Of a stretch of 64,000 nucleotides of DNA, positions 8,573 through 18,003 are shown one piece after another (the stretch's first letter is position 1; each line of letters starts with the position of its first letter). Origin of the DNA: Nocardioides szechwanensis (GTDB lineage: Bacteria > Actinomycetota > Actinomycetes > Propionibacteriales > Nocardioidaceae). Made by a program: the position numbers and the translations under genes. Location: the NCBI RefSeq assembly GCF_900103935.1, contig NZ_FNIC01000006.1, positions 186,001 to 250,000 of the forward strand, read 5' to 3'. Below the pieces are notes generated by a model. The model was not told where the DNA came from. It made no database searches and saw only the letters and a program-made list of their open reading frames with translations.

Positions 8573-10243
8573 TCAGTCGCGCACGACGTAGGTGTCCTGG
8601 GCCTCCTGGCCGGTGACACCGAGCGGTCCTTCGTCCTTTCCGTCCATCGTGACCGTCACCGAACCGTCGCTGGACTGCACGCGGACGGGCGGCACGACGT
8701 CGAGCTCGACGCTCTGCATGAACGCGATGGTGCCGTCGTAGACGACGTTGCCGCCGCCGTCGCGCACCACGACCGTGGCACCGCCACCGACCGCGGTCAG
8801 CACGAACGGCACCTTGGGGCCGGCGTTGACGGCACCCGGGTTCTGAGGACCGCTGCTGCCGTTGAGCCGCAGGGCGTCGTTGACCGGGACCGGTCCGTCC
8901 ATGACCAGGCGCGCGATCGACCACACCAGGACCACGGCCATCACGGCCGCCACGAGCACCGACCAGTTGGGACCGCCGCGGGTGCCGCGGATGGAGCCGT
9001 TGAAGCCGGTGGCCAGCTCGGCCTCGAAGACCCGGCGCGGGTCGACGGGGGCGTCCGCATAGCGCTCGTCGTACGACGTCAGCAGTGGCGCCGCGTCGAC
9101 CCCGAGGACCCGGGCGAGCGTGCGAAGGTGGCCGCGGGCGTAGAAGTCGCCACCACATGGAGCGAAGTCGTCGACCTCGATCGCCTCGATGACGTGTGGA
9201 CGGATGCGGGTGCGGTCGGCGAGCTGGTCGACGCTTAGCCCCAGACGGGTGCGGGCGGCGGCGAGCTCGGGTCCGACCACGGGGTCGGCCACCGGGACCG
9301 CGGCCAGGTCGTCGATCACCACGGTGACGTCGCCGGGCTCGTCCTCGTCGGCGGCGGACAGCCCACCGGCCCAGTAGGCCGTGTCCTCCAGGCCGTCGCT
9401 GTCGCGGCGCAGCTGGTCGGCCTCGGGCAGCGGGCGCACCGCGTCGACCTCGTCGAGGCGGAGCGCGGTGGCACCGATGGTCGGTGCGTCCTGCGGCTCG
9501 CGCCGCGTCTCGGCCCGGGCCGCGCGGATCAGCGCCCGCAGCGGGCTCGGGGTGGGGCTGGCGAAGGCGGGGCGCTTCTCGGCGGCCGGCGGCGCGGGCT
9601 CCACGTCGGCAGCATCGTCCGCGTCGTCAGCGACCACGGTGTCGTCAGTGTCGTCAGCGACCTCCGAGGCGGCGGGTGCCTCGTCCAGCTCGTCGACGGG
9701 CTCGTCGTGGTGCAGCTCGGGCGGCACGATCTCGATCTCGACCACGTCGGCGGTGAAGTCGGAGCGCTCGAGCAGGGTGGTGGCGAGGTCGTCGCCGCCA
9801 CCGAGGACGCTGGTGGCGAGGCCGAGCCGCACCGACCACTCGGTGCCGTCGGCCCCGAACACGTCCAGGCGGCCGTCGCGGAAGGGCCCACGGGGCTTGA
9901 GGTGCTCGATCCGCTCGACGTCCGACCAGGGCAGGCCGTGCCAGGTCCGTCCGCGGCGCACGCGCAGCCCGAGCTCGTCGGCGACGAGCAGCGGTGAGCG
10001 GGCGTCGAGGAGCGCCAGGAGCTGCACCCCGCCGACCGCGGCCATCACGGCGCAGATCACCCAGTCGAGCACCGAGCCGGTGCTCGTGGCACGCACGAGG
10101 TAGGCGATCGCCACGGCGGAGCCGGCGAGCCCCAGGGCCGCGGCGAGCGGCACCCGGCGTCGTACCTCGACGGTCGACGACTCCTCGGCGGCCTCGATCT
10201 CGGCCGGGTCGGTGGTCACCACGGTGTCGGTCATCTCGCTCAC
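8573..10243 (-). CDS. RodZ-like HTH/DUF4115 membrane protein with N-terminal PH-like domain
   Basis: 556 residues. The N-terminal third has two hydrophobic helices (about 33-50 and 60-80) followed by a PH-like fold (LLVADELGLRVRRGRTWHGLPWSDVERIEHLKP). A long acidic linker (about 165-325, rich in Asp, Ala, Val) leads to a RodZ-type helix-turn-helix (ELAAARTRLGLSVDQLADRTRIRPHVIEAIE), a membrane helix (WSVLVAAVMAVVLVWSIARLV) and a C-terminal DUF4115 beta domain. RodZ proteins tie the cell-wall elongation machinery to the membrane; rod-shape function in this organism is inference. It overlaps ftsK by four bases. Actinobacterial genomes keep this gene between ftsK and rimO, which supports the call. 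Confidence 0.8.
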   Translation of the reverse strand: MSEMTDTVVTTDPAEIEAAEESSTVEVRRRVPLAAALGLAGSAVAIAYLVRATSTGSVLDWVICAVMAAVGGVQLLALLDARSPLLVADELGLRVRRGRTWHGLPWSDVERIEHLKPRGPFRDGRLDVFGADGTEWSVRLGLATSVLGGGDDLATTLLERSDFTADVVEIEIVPPELHHDEPVDELDEAPAASEVADDTDDTVVADDADDAADVEPAPPAAEKRPAFASPTPSPLRALIRAARAETRREPQDAPTIGATALRLDEVDAVRPLPEADQLRRDSDGLEDTAYWAGGLSAADEDEPGDVTVVIDDLAAVPVADPVVGPELAAARTRLGLSVDQLADRTRIRPHVIEAIEVDDFAPCGGDFYARGHLRTLARVLGVDAAPLLTSYDERYADAPVDPRRVFEAELATGFNGSIRGTRGGPNWSVLVAAVMAVVLVWSIARLVMDGPVPVNDALRLNGSSGPQNPGAVNAGPKVPFVLTAVGGGATVVVRDGGGNVVYDGTIAFMQSVELDVVPPVRVQSSDGSVTVTMDGKDEGPLGVTGQEAQDTYVVRD

Positions 10244-12861
10244 ATCCCCGTCGACTGCAGCGTCATGATCACGGCGTCCAGCTCGTCGGGCTTGACCAGC
10301 ACGTCGCGGGCCTTGGAGCCCTCGCTCGGTCCGACCACTCCCCTGCTCTCCATGATGTCCATCAGCCGGCCCGCCTTGGCGAAGCCGACCCGCAGCTTGC
10401 GCTGCAGCATCGAGGTCGAGCCGAACTGGGTCGTCACGACCAGCTCGATGGCCTGGACCACGAGGTCCATGTCGTCGCCGATGTCGTCGTCGATCTCGCG
10501 CTTGCTCGCCGCCGCGACGGTGACGTCCTCGCGGTAGCTGGGCTCGAGCTGGGACTTGCAGTGCGCGACGACCTGGTGGATCTCGGCCTCGGTCACCCAG
10601 GAGCCCTGCACACGCACGGCCTTGGACGCACCCATCGGCAGGAACAGCCCGTCACCCTGGCCGACGAGCTTCTCCGCACCCGGCTGGTCGAGGATGACCC
10701 GGCTGTCGGCGAGCGACGAGGTCGAGAACGCCAGCCGCGACGGCACGTTGGCCTTGATCAGGCCGGTGACCACGTCGACCGACGGCCGCTGGGTCGCCAG
10801 GACGAGGTGGATGCCCGCGGCGCGCGCGAGCTGCGTGATGCGGACGATGGAGTCCTCGACGTCGCGCGGCGAGACCATCATCAGGTCGGCGAGCTCGTCG
10901 ACGATCACCAGCAGGTAGGGGTACGGCGTCAGCACGCGCTCGCTGCCCGGGGGGACCTCGACCTTGCCACCGCGGACAGCCTTGTTGAAGTCGTCGATGT
11001 GGCGGAAGCCGAAGTTGGCCAGGTCGTCGTAGCGCATGTCCATCTCGCGCACGACCCACTGAAGCGCCTCGGCGGCCTTCTTGGGGTTGGTGATGATCGG
11101 GGTGATCAGGTGCGGCACACCCTCGTAGGCGTTGAGCTCGACCCGCTTGGGGTCGACCATGATCATCCGCACCTCGTCGGGCGTCGACCGCATCAGGATC
11201 GAGGTGATCATCGAGTTGATGAAGCTCGACTTGCCCGAGCCGGTCGCGCCGGCGACGAGCAGGTGCGGCATCTTCGCGAGGTTGGCGACCACGAAGCCGC
11301 CCTCGACGTCCTTGCCGAGCCCGGCCACCATCGGGTGGTGGTCGGAGCGTGCGGCGTTGGACCGGAGCACGTCGCCGAGGGAGACGATCTCCTTGTCCAG
11401 GTTGGGGATCTCGATGCCGATGGCGGACTTGCCGGGGATCGGGCTCAGGATGCGCACGTCGGCGGATGCCACGGCGTACGCGATGTTGCGCGAGAGCGCG
11501 GTGACCTTCTCGACCTTGACCGCCGGGCCGACCTCGACCTCGTAGCGGGTGACCGTCGGGCCCCGGGTGTAGCCGGTGACCTGGGCGTCGATGCCGAACT
11601 CCTCCATCACCTGGGTGAGGCGGTGGACGACGTCGTCGCTGGCCTTGGAGCGCGGCTTGTGGACCGAGCCCGGCTTGAGCACCTCGTTGCCAGGCAGCGA
11701 GTAGGTGATGTCGCCGGACAGCGCCAGCTGCTCGACGCGCTGCGGGATCGGCGTGTGCGGAGGCGGCTCCAGCTCGTGCTTCTCGTCCTCCACCGGCACC
11801 GGCATGGGCTCGGGCGCGTCGTGCGCGCCCATGATGCCGAGCCCCGCGTCCTCGTCGAGGGCCACGTCGAGGGCGTCTGCCTTGCGGCGCCGGCGCGGCT
11901 TCTCCTCGACCACCGGTGTGTCGTAGGCGGGGTCGCCCATCTCGGGGTCGATGTCGAGGTCCTTGCGGGTGCGCATCGGCTGTGTGGCGTCGTCGTCCTC
12001 GGCGTGGCGGCCGAGCGCGTGGTCGCGCAGCGCCGCGAGCCTCGAGGGCACGCGGTAGAGCGGCGTGGAGGTGATGACGAGCGTGCCGAAGAAGGCGAGG
12101 AGCAGCAGCAGCGGCACCACGACGTACTCCGACTGGAGCAGGTCGAGGAGCAGCGAGGAGACCACGAAGCCCACGGCTCCACCGGCGTCCTGGAGGCTGC
12201 TGGAGTCGCCGGCGGTGGGCTGGGGGTTGCCGTTGGCGATGTGGACCACGCCGAGCAGGCCGAACGTGAACGCGGCCCAGCCGACGACCTGGCGTCCGGC
12301 CGGTCCGGTGCGGACGGGGTCGCGCATGACCCGCCAGCCGGCGACGACGATCAGCAGCGGGACGAACCAGCCGACCTTGCCGACCGAGCCGGCGACCGCC
12401 GTACGAGCGACCTCCATGACCCCGCCGGGGAGCTGGAACCACACGGCACCGGCGACGACGACGGCAAGACCGAAGAGGAACAGTCCGGCACCGTCACGGC
12501 GCTGCTCGGGCTCGAGGTCACGCGCGGTGTGGCCGATCCCGCGGGCAGCGGCGCCGACAACGTGGGCGATGCCGAGCCAGACCGTGCTGAGGCCGCGGAA
12601 GACGGCCAGGAAGAGACGGGCGACCGGACCGGTGCCGCTGCGTACGGCGCGGGGGGCGGGCCGGGCTGCGGGGCGGCGCTTGGCAGGCGTGCGCTTCTTG
12701 GCGGCCGTCGTCCGGCCGCGGCTCTTCGCCTGGGTGGTCCTGCTGGGTGACTTCCGGGCACTCCGCGTTCGGGTGCTCGAGCCCCCTCGTCCGCTGTTGG
12801 ATCGCGACGAGGACGTGCTCTTGCTCCGCGAACCCGGCGGGGAAGACGTACGGGTCGCCAT
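10240..12861 (-). CDS. ftsK: DNA translocase FtsK/SpoIIIE
   Basis: 873 residues. A basic, Ser/Lys-rich N-terminus is followed by four membrane helices (about 75-250), a charged linker, the FtsK alpha/beta motor and a winged-helix gamma domain at the end. Walker A GATGSGKSS starts at residue 538; the Walker B region is YLLVIVDELADLMM; the gamma domain reads STSMLQRKLRVGFAKAGRLMDIMESRGVV. The hexameric pump clears chromosome DNA from the division septum using KOPS-type polarity. ATG 12861 is used because the upstream alternative adds 14 residues with no ribosome site. The stop overlaps the RodZ-like gene. Confidence 0.96.
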   Translation of the reverse strand: MATRTSSPPGSRSKSTSSSRSNSGRGGSSTRTRSARKSPSRTTQAKSRGRTTAAKKRTPAKRRPAARPAPRAVRSGTGPVARLFLAVFRGLSTVWLGIAHVVGAAARGIGHTARDLEPEQRRDGAGLFLFGLAVVVAGAVWFQLPGGVMEVARTAVAGSVGKVGWFVPLLIVVAGWRVMRDPVRTGPAGRQVVGWAAFTFGLLGVVHIANGNPQPTAGDSSSLQDAGGAVGFVVSSLLLDLLQSEYVVVPLLLLLAFFGTLVITSTPLYRVPSRLAALRDHALGRHAEDDDATQPMRTRKDLDIDPEMGDPAYDTPVVEEKPRRRRKADALDVALDEDAGLGIMGAHDAPEPMPVPVEDEKHELEPPPHTPIPQRVEQLALSGDITYSLPGNEVLKPGSVHKPRSKASDDVVHRLTQVMEEFGIDAQVTGYTRGPTVTRYEVEVGPAVKVEKVTALSRNIAYAVASADVRILSPIPGKSAIGIEIPNLDKEIVSLGDVLRSNAARSDHHPMVAGLGKDVEGGFVVANLAKMPHLLVAGATGSGKSSFINSMITSILMRSTPDEVRMIMVDPKRVELNAYEGVPHLITPIITNPKKAAEALQWVVREMDMRYDDLANFGFRHIDDFNKAVRGGKVEVPPGSERVLTPYPYLLVIVDELADLMMVSPRDVEDSIVRITQLARAAGIHLVLATQRPSVDVVTGLIKANVPSRLAFSTSSLADSRVILDQPGAEKLVGQGDGLFLPMGASKAVRVQGSWVTEAEIHQVVAHCKSQLEPSYREDVTVAAASKREIDDDIGDDMDLVVQAIELVVTTQFGSTSMLQRKLRVGFAKAGRLMDIMESRGVVGPSEGSKARDVLVKPDELDAVIMTLQSTGM

Positions 12862-13108
12862 GCGACCAAAGTAGGCCACAGCCCCACCAGTCACTTGCAT
12901 CACAGGGAGCGTGTCGCCCGCGGGCTCCTCCCGGAGGCCCCTGACCGGCCCGAGAGGCCCTGGACGGCCCCGGCGGGGCGCCCGGAGCGGAAATCCCCGA
13001 AATGACCGCCCCGCCTATGGACCATCCGGGTCATCGCTACCTAGGGTGCCAATTCGGTGTGTCACACGACTTGATCACCGCATAAAACCCACTCGGAGGG
13101 AAGAACTA
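12862..13108. promoter_or_regulatory. Divergent intergenic region between ftsK and the M4 protease
   Basis: 247 bp with no credible coding capacity. It must carry promoters for both ftsK (minus) and the protease (plus). The 80 bp nearest the protease are clearly less GC-rich than the surroundings, and a strong ribosome site CGGAGGG at 13094-13100 precedes the GTG at 13109. I could not assign confident -35/-10 boxes. Confidence 0.45.
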
Positions 13109-16100
13109 GTGAAGTTTCTCAAGACAGGGCTCAGCCTTGTTCTCCTGGGCTCGGGCCTCGCGGCCGCCCCGGGACTCACGGCGGCGGCCCTCGGCCACTC
13201 GCCGGCCCCGGCCGCCAACGCGGCCGGAGACTCGCTCGTGCAGCGGATGCGCGAGGAGGCGACCGGCTCGGTGCGGCTCTCGGCCGACCGGGCCACGGGC
13301 AAGATCGGTTTCATCCGCGCCAACGGCCAGGGAGACCTCCTCCCGTCGGTCGCGGCCGGGTCCGCGGCCGCCGCGGCCAAGAAGGCCACCGCCTACCTCA
13401 CGGAGTACGGCGCCGCCTTCGGTGCGGCGCGCGGTGAGCTCACGCAGTCCGGGATCTCGTCGACCACGTCCGGCTGGACCGTCGACTACGTCCAGAGCCA
13501 CCGGGGCGTGGAGGTGTTCGGCTCGAAGATCCGGGCGCACCTCGACGAGCAGGGCGACCTGACCTCCGTCAACGGCTACGCCGCACCGGGGCTCTCCCTC
13601 GACATCACGCCGCGACTGTCGGCCGACTCGGCCGCGCGTCGCGCCGTCGACATCGTCCGCGCCAAGTCCGGTGTGCCCGACGGCCGCGCCAGCACCGGCG
13701 ACCTCAAGGCCGCCGAGACCGAGCTGATGATCTACCGCCTCGGCTCCACCCGCGGCGTGACCGGCAAGGCCGTGCTGACGTGGGTCGTCGAGGTGACCAA
13801 CGCGAGCTCCGTGCGCGACATGGTCTTCCTCGACGCCGACACCGGCAAGATCCTCAACCGCTACTCGATGCTGGCGCACGCGCTCGACCGTGAGCTCTAC
13901 GAAGCCTCTATCGACGACAACGGCACCCCCGACGACGAGACCGACGACTTCGTCGACTACGCCCTGGTGTGGAGCGAGGGCGACGCCTTCCCCGGCTCGC
14001 TCGACGTGGACCAGCGCAACGAGGTCGAGGGCACGGGCGATGCCTACTGGCTGTTCAAGAACACCTTCGGCCGCGACTCCTACGACGCCGCGGGCGCCAA
14101 GATGATCACGGTCAACAACGACCCCACCATCAACTGCCCCAACGCCAACTGGAACGGCGAGACCACCAACTACTGCGCCGGCGTCAGCTCCGACGACACG
14201 GTGGCGCACGAGTGGGCCCACGCCTACACCGAGTACACCTCCGGCCTGATCTACCAGTGGCAGTCCGGCGCGATGAACGAGGCGTTCTCGGACATCTGGG
14301 GCGAGACCGTCGACCAGATCAACGACCGCCACAACGAGACCCCTGACGCTGCCCGCACCGTCGGCCAGTGCTCCGCCTACACGCGCGGCGCCGTGGGCAT
14401 GACCATCAACACGCCCCCGGACATCGCGGGTGCCTGTGACGCCGCTCCCGCCGCGTTCGGCCCGGTCTTCAACAAGACCGGCGTGACCACCGACGTCGTC
14501 GTGGCCCAGGACGACGCCACCGACGGCAGCCCGACCAACGGCTGCGCGGCGTTCGACAACGCCGCCGCGGTCGACGGCAACTTCGCCTACGTCGACCGGG
14601 GCGGCTGCACCTTCGCCACGAAGGCACAGAACGCCCAGGACGCCGGCGCCGAGGGCATCATCATCGGCAACAACGTCGACGGCGAGGCACCCTTCTCGCC
14701 CTCGGGTGACGCCGAGATCTACGGCATCATGATCCGCAAGGAGGACGGCACCAAGATCAAGTCGGCCGCCGGCCCGGTCAACGTCACGATCAAGGACATC
14801 GACGAGGCCACGAAGGACGACTCCTACCGCTGGCTGTCGGCCGAGGGCGACCCCGCCTTCGGTGGCGCGATCCGCGACATGTGGAACCCCACGTGCTACG
14901 GCGACCCCGGCAAGGTGTCCGACGTCGAGTACAAGTGCAGCCCCGACGACTCGGGCGGCGTCCACAGCAACTCGGGCGTGGTCAACCACGCCTACGCGCT
15001 GCTCGTCGACGGCGGCACCTACAACGGCGTCACCGTCCCGGCGATCGGCATGGACAAGGCAGCGAACATCTTCTGGCGGGCACAGAGCGAGTACCTCTTC
15101 CCCGTCGCTGACTTCGCCGACCTGGCCGACAGCCTGGCCGCGTCGTGCACCGACCTGGTGGGCGACCCGATCAACAAGGTGACGGTCGAGCCCAACGCCA
15201 CCCCGGAGGCGGCCACGCCCATCACCGCGCTCGACTGCGCGTCGGTGACGTCGGTCGGCGACGCGGTGGAGCTCCGGCTCGACCCGACAGAACAGTGCGA
15301 GTTCAAGCCGCTCCTGGCGAAGGACACGCCCGGGCTGTGCGGCAAGGCGTTCAAGACCGACGTCGCCTGGTCGGAGAAGTTCGAGGACGGGCTGAAGGAC
15401 TGGACCAAGACCCAGGACGTCGTCTTCGAAGGTGCCAGCGGTCTGCCGTGGCAGTCCGTCACTGACGCCCCCGGCGCCCACGCGTCGAAGGTCGTCAAGG
15501 GTCCGGACCCGGCCGACGTCGGTAGCTGCACCGGTGGCGCCGAGGACGTCTCCAGCCGCGACTCGATCACCAGCCCGGCGATCAAGCTCCCGGCCGGCCC
15601 GTCACCGCGCCTGTCGTTCGAGCACTACCTGGCAACCGAGTACGGCTACGACGGCGGCAACGTCAAGATCAGCGTCGGCGGCAAGCCTTTCGAGGTCATC
15701 CCGACCAAGGCCTATGTGTTCAACGCACCCGGCGCCACGCTGGAGCCCGCTCCTGGCAACACCAGCCCGCTCGCGGGCGAGGAGGGCTTCACCGGCACCG
15801 ACGGTGGCGAGAACCACGGCTCGTGGGGCACGTCGATCGTGGACCTGAAGAAGGCCGGCGCCACGCCCGGCAAGAACATCAGGATCCGCTTCGACATGGG
15901 CCGTGACGGCTGCGGCGGGCTCGACGGCTGGTACGTCGACAACGTCGAGGTCTCGATCTGCAAGGCCAAGACGGTCACCAGGGCCACGCCTGGCGGCAGC
16001 GGCAAGGTCGCCGTCAAAGTCTCGCGTGACGGCTCCGAGGGCGCTGCCCCGACCGGGGTGGTCAAGGTGTTCAAGGGCGCCAAGCTGGTCGGCAAGGGTG

Positions 16101-16231
16101 TCGTCCGGAGGGGCTCCACGACCGTTCAGGTCGGGGGTCTTGCCCGGGGCATGCACGACCTCACCGTGAGGTACGCCGGCTCCGGGGGGTTCGCCGCGTC
16201 GTCCGACGAGGTGAGGGTCCGCATCAGCTAG
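13109..16231 (+). CDS. Secreted M4-family (thermolysin/fungalysin-like) metalloprotease with PA-domain insert
   Basis: 1040 residues. GTG start after CGGAGGG; signal peptide KFLKTGLSLVLLGSGLAAAPGLTAAA. An FTP/PepSY propeptide region (about 40-270) is followed by the catalytic domain with zinc motif HEWAHAY (His367, Glu368, His371) and the third ligand Glu391 in GAMNEAFSDIWGE, spaced as in thermolysin. About residues 455-568 form a protease-associated (PA) domain (AYVDRGGCTFATKAQNAQDAGAEGIII) inserted before the second half of the catalytic domain, where GGVHSNSGVVNHAYALLVDGG supplies the expected histidine. The C-terminal third is a beta-sandwich (immune-inhibitor-A/MAM-like: PRLSFEHYLATEY...DGCGGLDGWYVDNVEV) and a bacterial Ig-like repeat. 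Likely a secreted nutrient-scavenging protease. Confidence 0.9.
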   Translation: MKFLKTGLSLVLLGSGLAAAPGLTAAALGHSPAPAANAAGDSLVQRMREEATGSVRLSADRATGKIGFIRANGQGDLLPSVAAGSAAAAAKKATAYLTEYGAAFGAARGELTQSGISSTTSGWTVDYVQSHRGVEVFGSKIRAHLDEQGDLTSVNGYAAPGLSLDITPRLSADSAARRAVDIVRAKSGVPDGRASTGDLKAAETELMIYRLGSTRGVTGKAVLTWVVEVTNASSVRDMVFLDADTGKILNRYSMLAHALDRELYEASIDDNGTPDDETDDFVDYALVWSEGDAFPGSLDVDQRNEVEGTGDAYWLFKNTFGRDSYDAAGAKMITVNNDPTINCPNANWNGETTNYCAGVSSDDTVAHEWAHAYTEYTSGLIYQWQSGAMNEAFSDIWGETVDQINDRHNETPDAARTVGQCSAYTRGAVGMTINTPPDIAGACDAAPAAFGPVFNKTGVTTDVVVAQDDATDGSPTNGCAAFDNAAAVDGNFAYVDRGGCTFATKAQNAQDAGAEGIIIGNNVDGEAPFSPSGDAEIYGIMIRKEDGTKIKSAAGPVNVTIKDIDEATKDDSYRWLSAEGDPAFGGAIRDMWNPTCYGDPGKVSDVEYKCSPDDSGGVHSNSGVVNHAYALLVDGGTYNGVTVPAIGMDKAANIFWRAQSEYLFPVADFADLADSLAASCTDLVGDPINKVTVEPNATPEAATPITALDCASVTSVGDAVELRLDPTEQCEFKPLLAKDTPGLCGKAFKTDVAWSEKFEDGLKDWTKTQDVVFEGASGLPWQSVTDAPGAHASKVVKGPDPADVGSCTGGAEDVSSRDSITSPAIKLPAGPSPRLSFEHYLATEYGYDGGNVKISVGGKPFEVIPTKAYVFNAPGATLEPAPGNTSPLAGEEGFTGTDGGENHGSWGTSIVDLKKAGATPGKNIRIRFDMGRDGCGGLDGWYVDNVEVSICKAKTVTRATPGGSGKVAVKVSRDGSEGAAPTGVVKVFKGAKLVGKGVVRRGSTTVQVGGLARGMHDLTVRYAGSGGFAASSDEVRVRIS

Positions 16232-16247
16232 GCACGCACCGCGCAGC

Positions 16248-16279
16248 GAGGCCCCGCCGGACAGCTCCGGCGGGGCCTC
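16248..16279. terminator. Bidirectional rho-independent-type hairpin
   Basis: A perfect 13-bp stem (GAGGCCCCGCCGG pairing with CCGGCGGGGCCTC) around a six-base loop lies between the convergent M4 protease and RNase J genes. There is no clear T-run, as is common in high-GC actinobacteria, so it may serve either strand. Confidence 0.8.
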
Positions 16280-16303
16280 GTGTCGTGCGGGGGGCGAGTG
16301 CGC

Positions 16304-17989
16304 TCAGGCCTCGATGACCACCGGGATGATCATCGGCCGGCGACGGTGGGTGCTGTTGACCCAGCGGCCGACCACGCGTCGTACGGTCTGCTGGAGCTGG
16401 TAGGCGTCGGTGTTGCCCTCGGCGATCGTGCGGTCGAGCGCGTCGATGATCGGCTGCTTGATCTCCTCGAACGACGACCCCTCGAGCGCGTTGCCGCGGG
16501 CGTGGATCTCCGGTCCGCTCGAGACCTTCCCGCTCACCGAGTCGACGACCACGATGATCGAGATGAAGCCCTCCTCGCCGAGGATCCGGCGGTCCTTCAG
16601 GTCGGACTCGGTGATGTCGCCGACCGAGCTGCCGTCGACGAAGACGTAGCCGCACGCGACCTTGCCGGCGATCTCGGCGACGCCGTCGACCAGGTCGACC
16701 ACGACGCCGTCCTCGGCGATCACGACGTTGGGTACGCCGGTCAGCCGGGCGAGGTCGGCGTTGGCCAGAAGATGGCGGATCTCGCCGTGCACCGGCAGCA
16801 CGTTGCGCGGCTTGACGATGTTGTAGCAGTAGAGGAGCTCGCCGGCGCTGGCGTGGCCGCTGACGTGGACCAGCGCGTTGCCCTTGTGGACCACCTTGGC
16901 GCCCCAGCGGGCCAGGCCGTTGATCACGCGGTAGACGGCGTTCTCGTTTCCGGGGATCAGGCTCGAGGCCAGCAGCACGGTGTCGCCCGCCTCGATGTGC
17001 ACGAGGTTGTGGTTACGCTGGGCGATCCGGCTCAGAGCGCTCATCGGCTCGCCCTGGGAGCCCGTGGAGATGAGCACCTGCCGCTCCGGAGCGAGGGTGG
17101 GCAGCTCCTTGGCGTCGATCAGCACGCCGGCGGGCACGGTGAGGTAGCCGAGCTCCTTGGCGATCGCCATGTTGCGGACCATCGAGCGGCCGACGTAGGC
17201 GACCTTGCGGTCGTGCGCGACGGCGGCGTCGAGCACCTGCTGGACGCGGTGCACGTGGGAGGCGAAGCAGGCCACGATGATCCGCTGCGCGGAGTCGCGG
17301 AAGACCTGGTCGATGACCGGGGTGATCGACTTCTCCGTGGGGGTGAAGCCGGGCGTCTCCGCGTTGGTCGAGTCGGTGAGGAAGAGGTCGACGCCCTCCT
17401 CCCCCAGCCGCGCGAACGCGCGCAGGTCGGTGATCCGGCCGTCGAGGGGCAGCTGGTCCATCTTGAAGTCGCCGGTGTGCAGGACCAGCCCGGCGCCGGT
17501 GCGGATCGCCACCGCCAGGGCGTCGGGGATCGAGTGGTTGACCGCGATGAACTCCAGGTCGAACGGGCCGAGCGTCATCCGGTCGCCCTCGCGGACCTGG
17601 TGGTGCACCGTCTCCTTGAGCCGGTGCTCGCGCAGCTTGCTGTCGAGGAGCGCGAGGGTGAGCTCGGAGCCCACCAGCGGGATGTCCCCGCGCTCGCGCA
17701 GGAGGTACGGCGTGGCGCCGATGTGGTCCTCGTGCCCGTGCGTCAGGACCAGCGCCTCGACGTCGTCGAGCCGGTCCCGGATCGGGTCGAAGTCGGGGAG
17801 GATCAGGTCGACCCCCGGGTGGTGGTCCTCGGGGAAGAGCACCCCGCAGTCGACGATCAGCAGGCGACCGTCGTACTCGAAGACGGTCATGTTGCGACCG
17901 ACCTCGCCGAGACCGCCGAGCGGGATGACTCGCAGGCCCCCCTCGGCCAGTGGCGGTGGCGCGGACAGCTCGGGGTGGGGATGGCTCAA
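16304..17989 (-). CDS. rnj: Ribonuclease J
   Basis: 561 residues, the usual actinobacterial size. A metallo-beta-lactamase domain carries HGHEDH at residues 84-89, the metal-binding motif, after GGLGEVGRNMTVFEYDGRLLIVDCG. A beta-CASP region (ACFASHVHRVQQVLDAA, STGSQGEPMSALSRIA, VSGHASAGELLYCYNIVKPRNVLPVHGE) and a C-terminal domain follow. The enzyme is a 5'-3' exo- and endoribonuclease in mRNA turnover and rRNA maturation. TTG 17989 is chosen: GAGGA lies seven bases upstream and longer frames run into dapA. It lies 14 bp downstream of dapA, the pairing found in other actinobacteria. Confidence 0.95.
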   Translation of the reverse strand: MSHPHPELSAPPPLAEGGLRVIPLGGLGEVGRNMTVFEYDGRLLIVDCGVLFPEDHHPGVDLILPDFDPIRDRLDDVEALVLTHGHEDHIGATPYLLRERGDIPLVGSELTLALLDSKLREHRLKETVHHQVREGDRMTLGPFDLEFIAVNHSIPDALAVAIRTGAGLVLHTGDFKMDQLPLDGRITDLRAFARLGEEGVDLFLTDSTNAETPGFTPTEKSITPVIDQVFRDSAQRIIVACFASHVHRVQQVLDAAVAHDRKVAYVGRSMVRNMAIAKELGYLTVPAGVLIDAKELPTLAPERQVLISTGSQGEPMSALSRIAQRNHNLVHIEAGDTVLLASSLIPGNENAVYRVINGLARWGAKVVHKGNALVHVSGHASAGELLYCYNIVKPRNVLPVHGEIRHLLANADLARLTGVPNVVIAEDGVVVDLVDGVAEIAGKVACGYVFVDGSSVGDITESDLKDRRILGEEGFISIIVVVDSVSGKVSSGPEIHARGNALEGSSFEEIKQPIIDALDRTIAEGNTDAYQLQQTVRRVVGRWVNSTHRRRPMIIPVVIEA

Positions 17990-18003
17990 GTGGGGGTCCT
18001 CGT

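Noticed and set aside
9994..12750. Long plus-strand open frame of 918 codons opposite ftsK and rodZ
   Set aside because: It is a high-GC shadow of ftsK: biased to Arg/Asp/Gly/Val, no domain, and the opposite strand has a complete FtsK with all motifs.
13106..15481. 791-codon minus-strand frame opposite the M4 protease
   Set aside because: Codon-bias shadow; composition is Gly/Val/Asp/Arg repeats without a domain or ribosome site.
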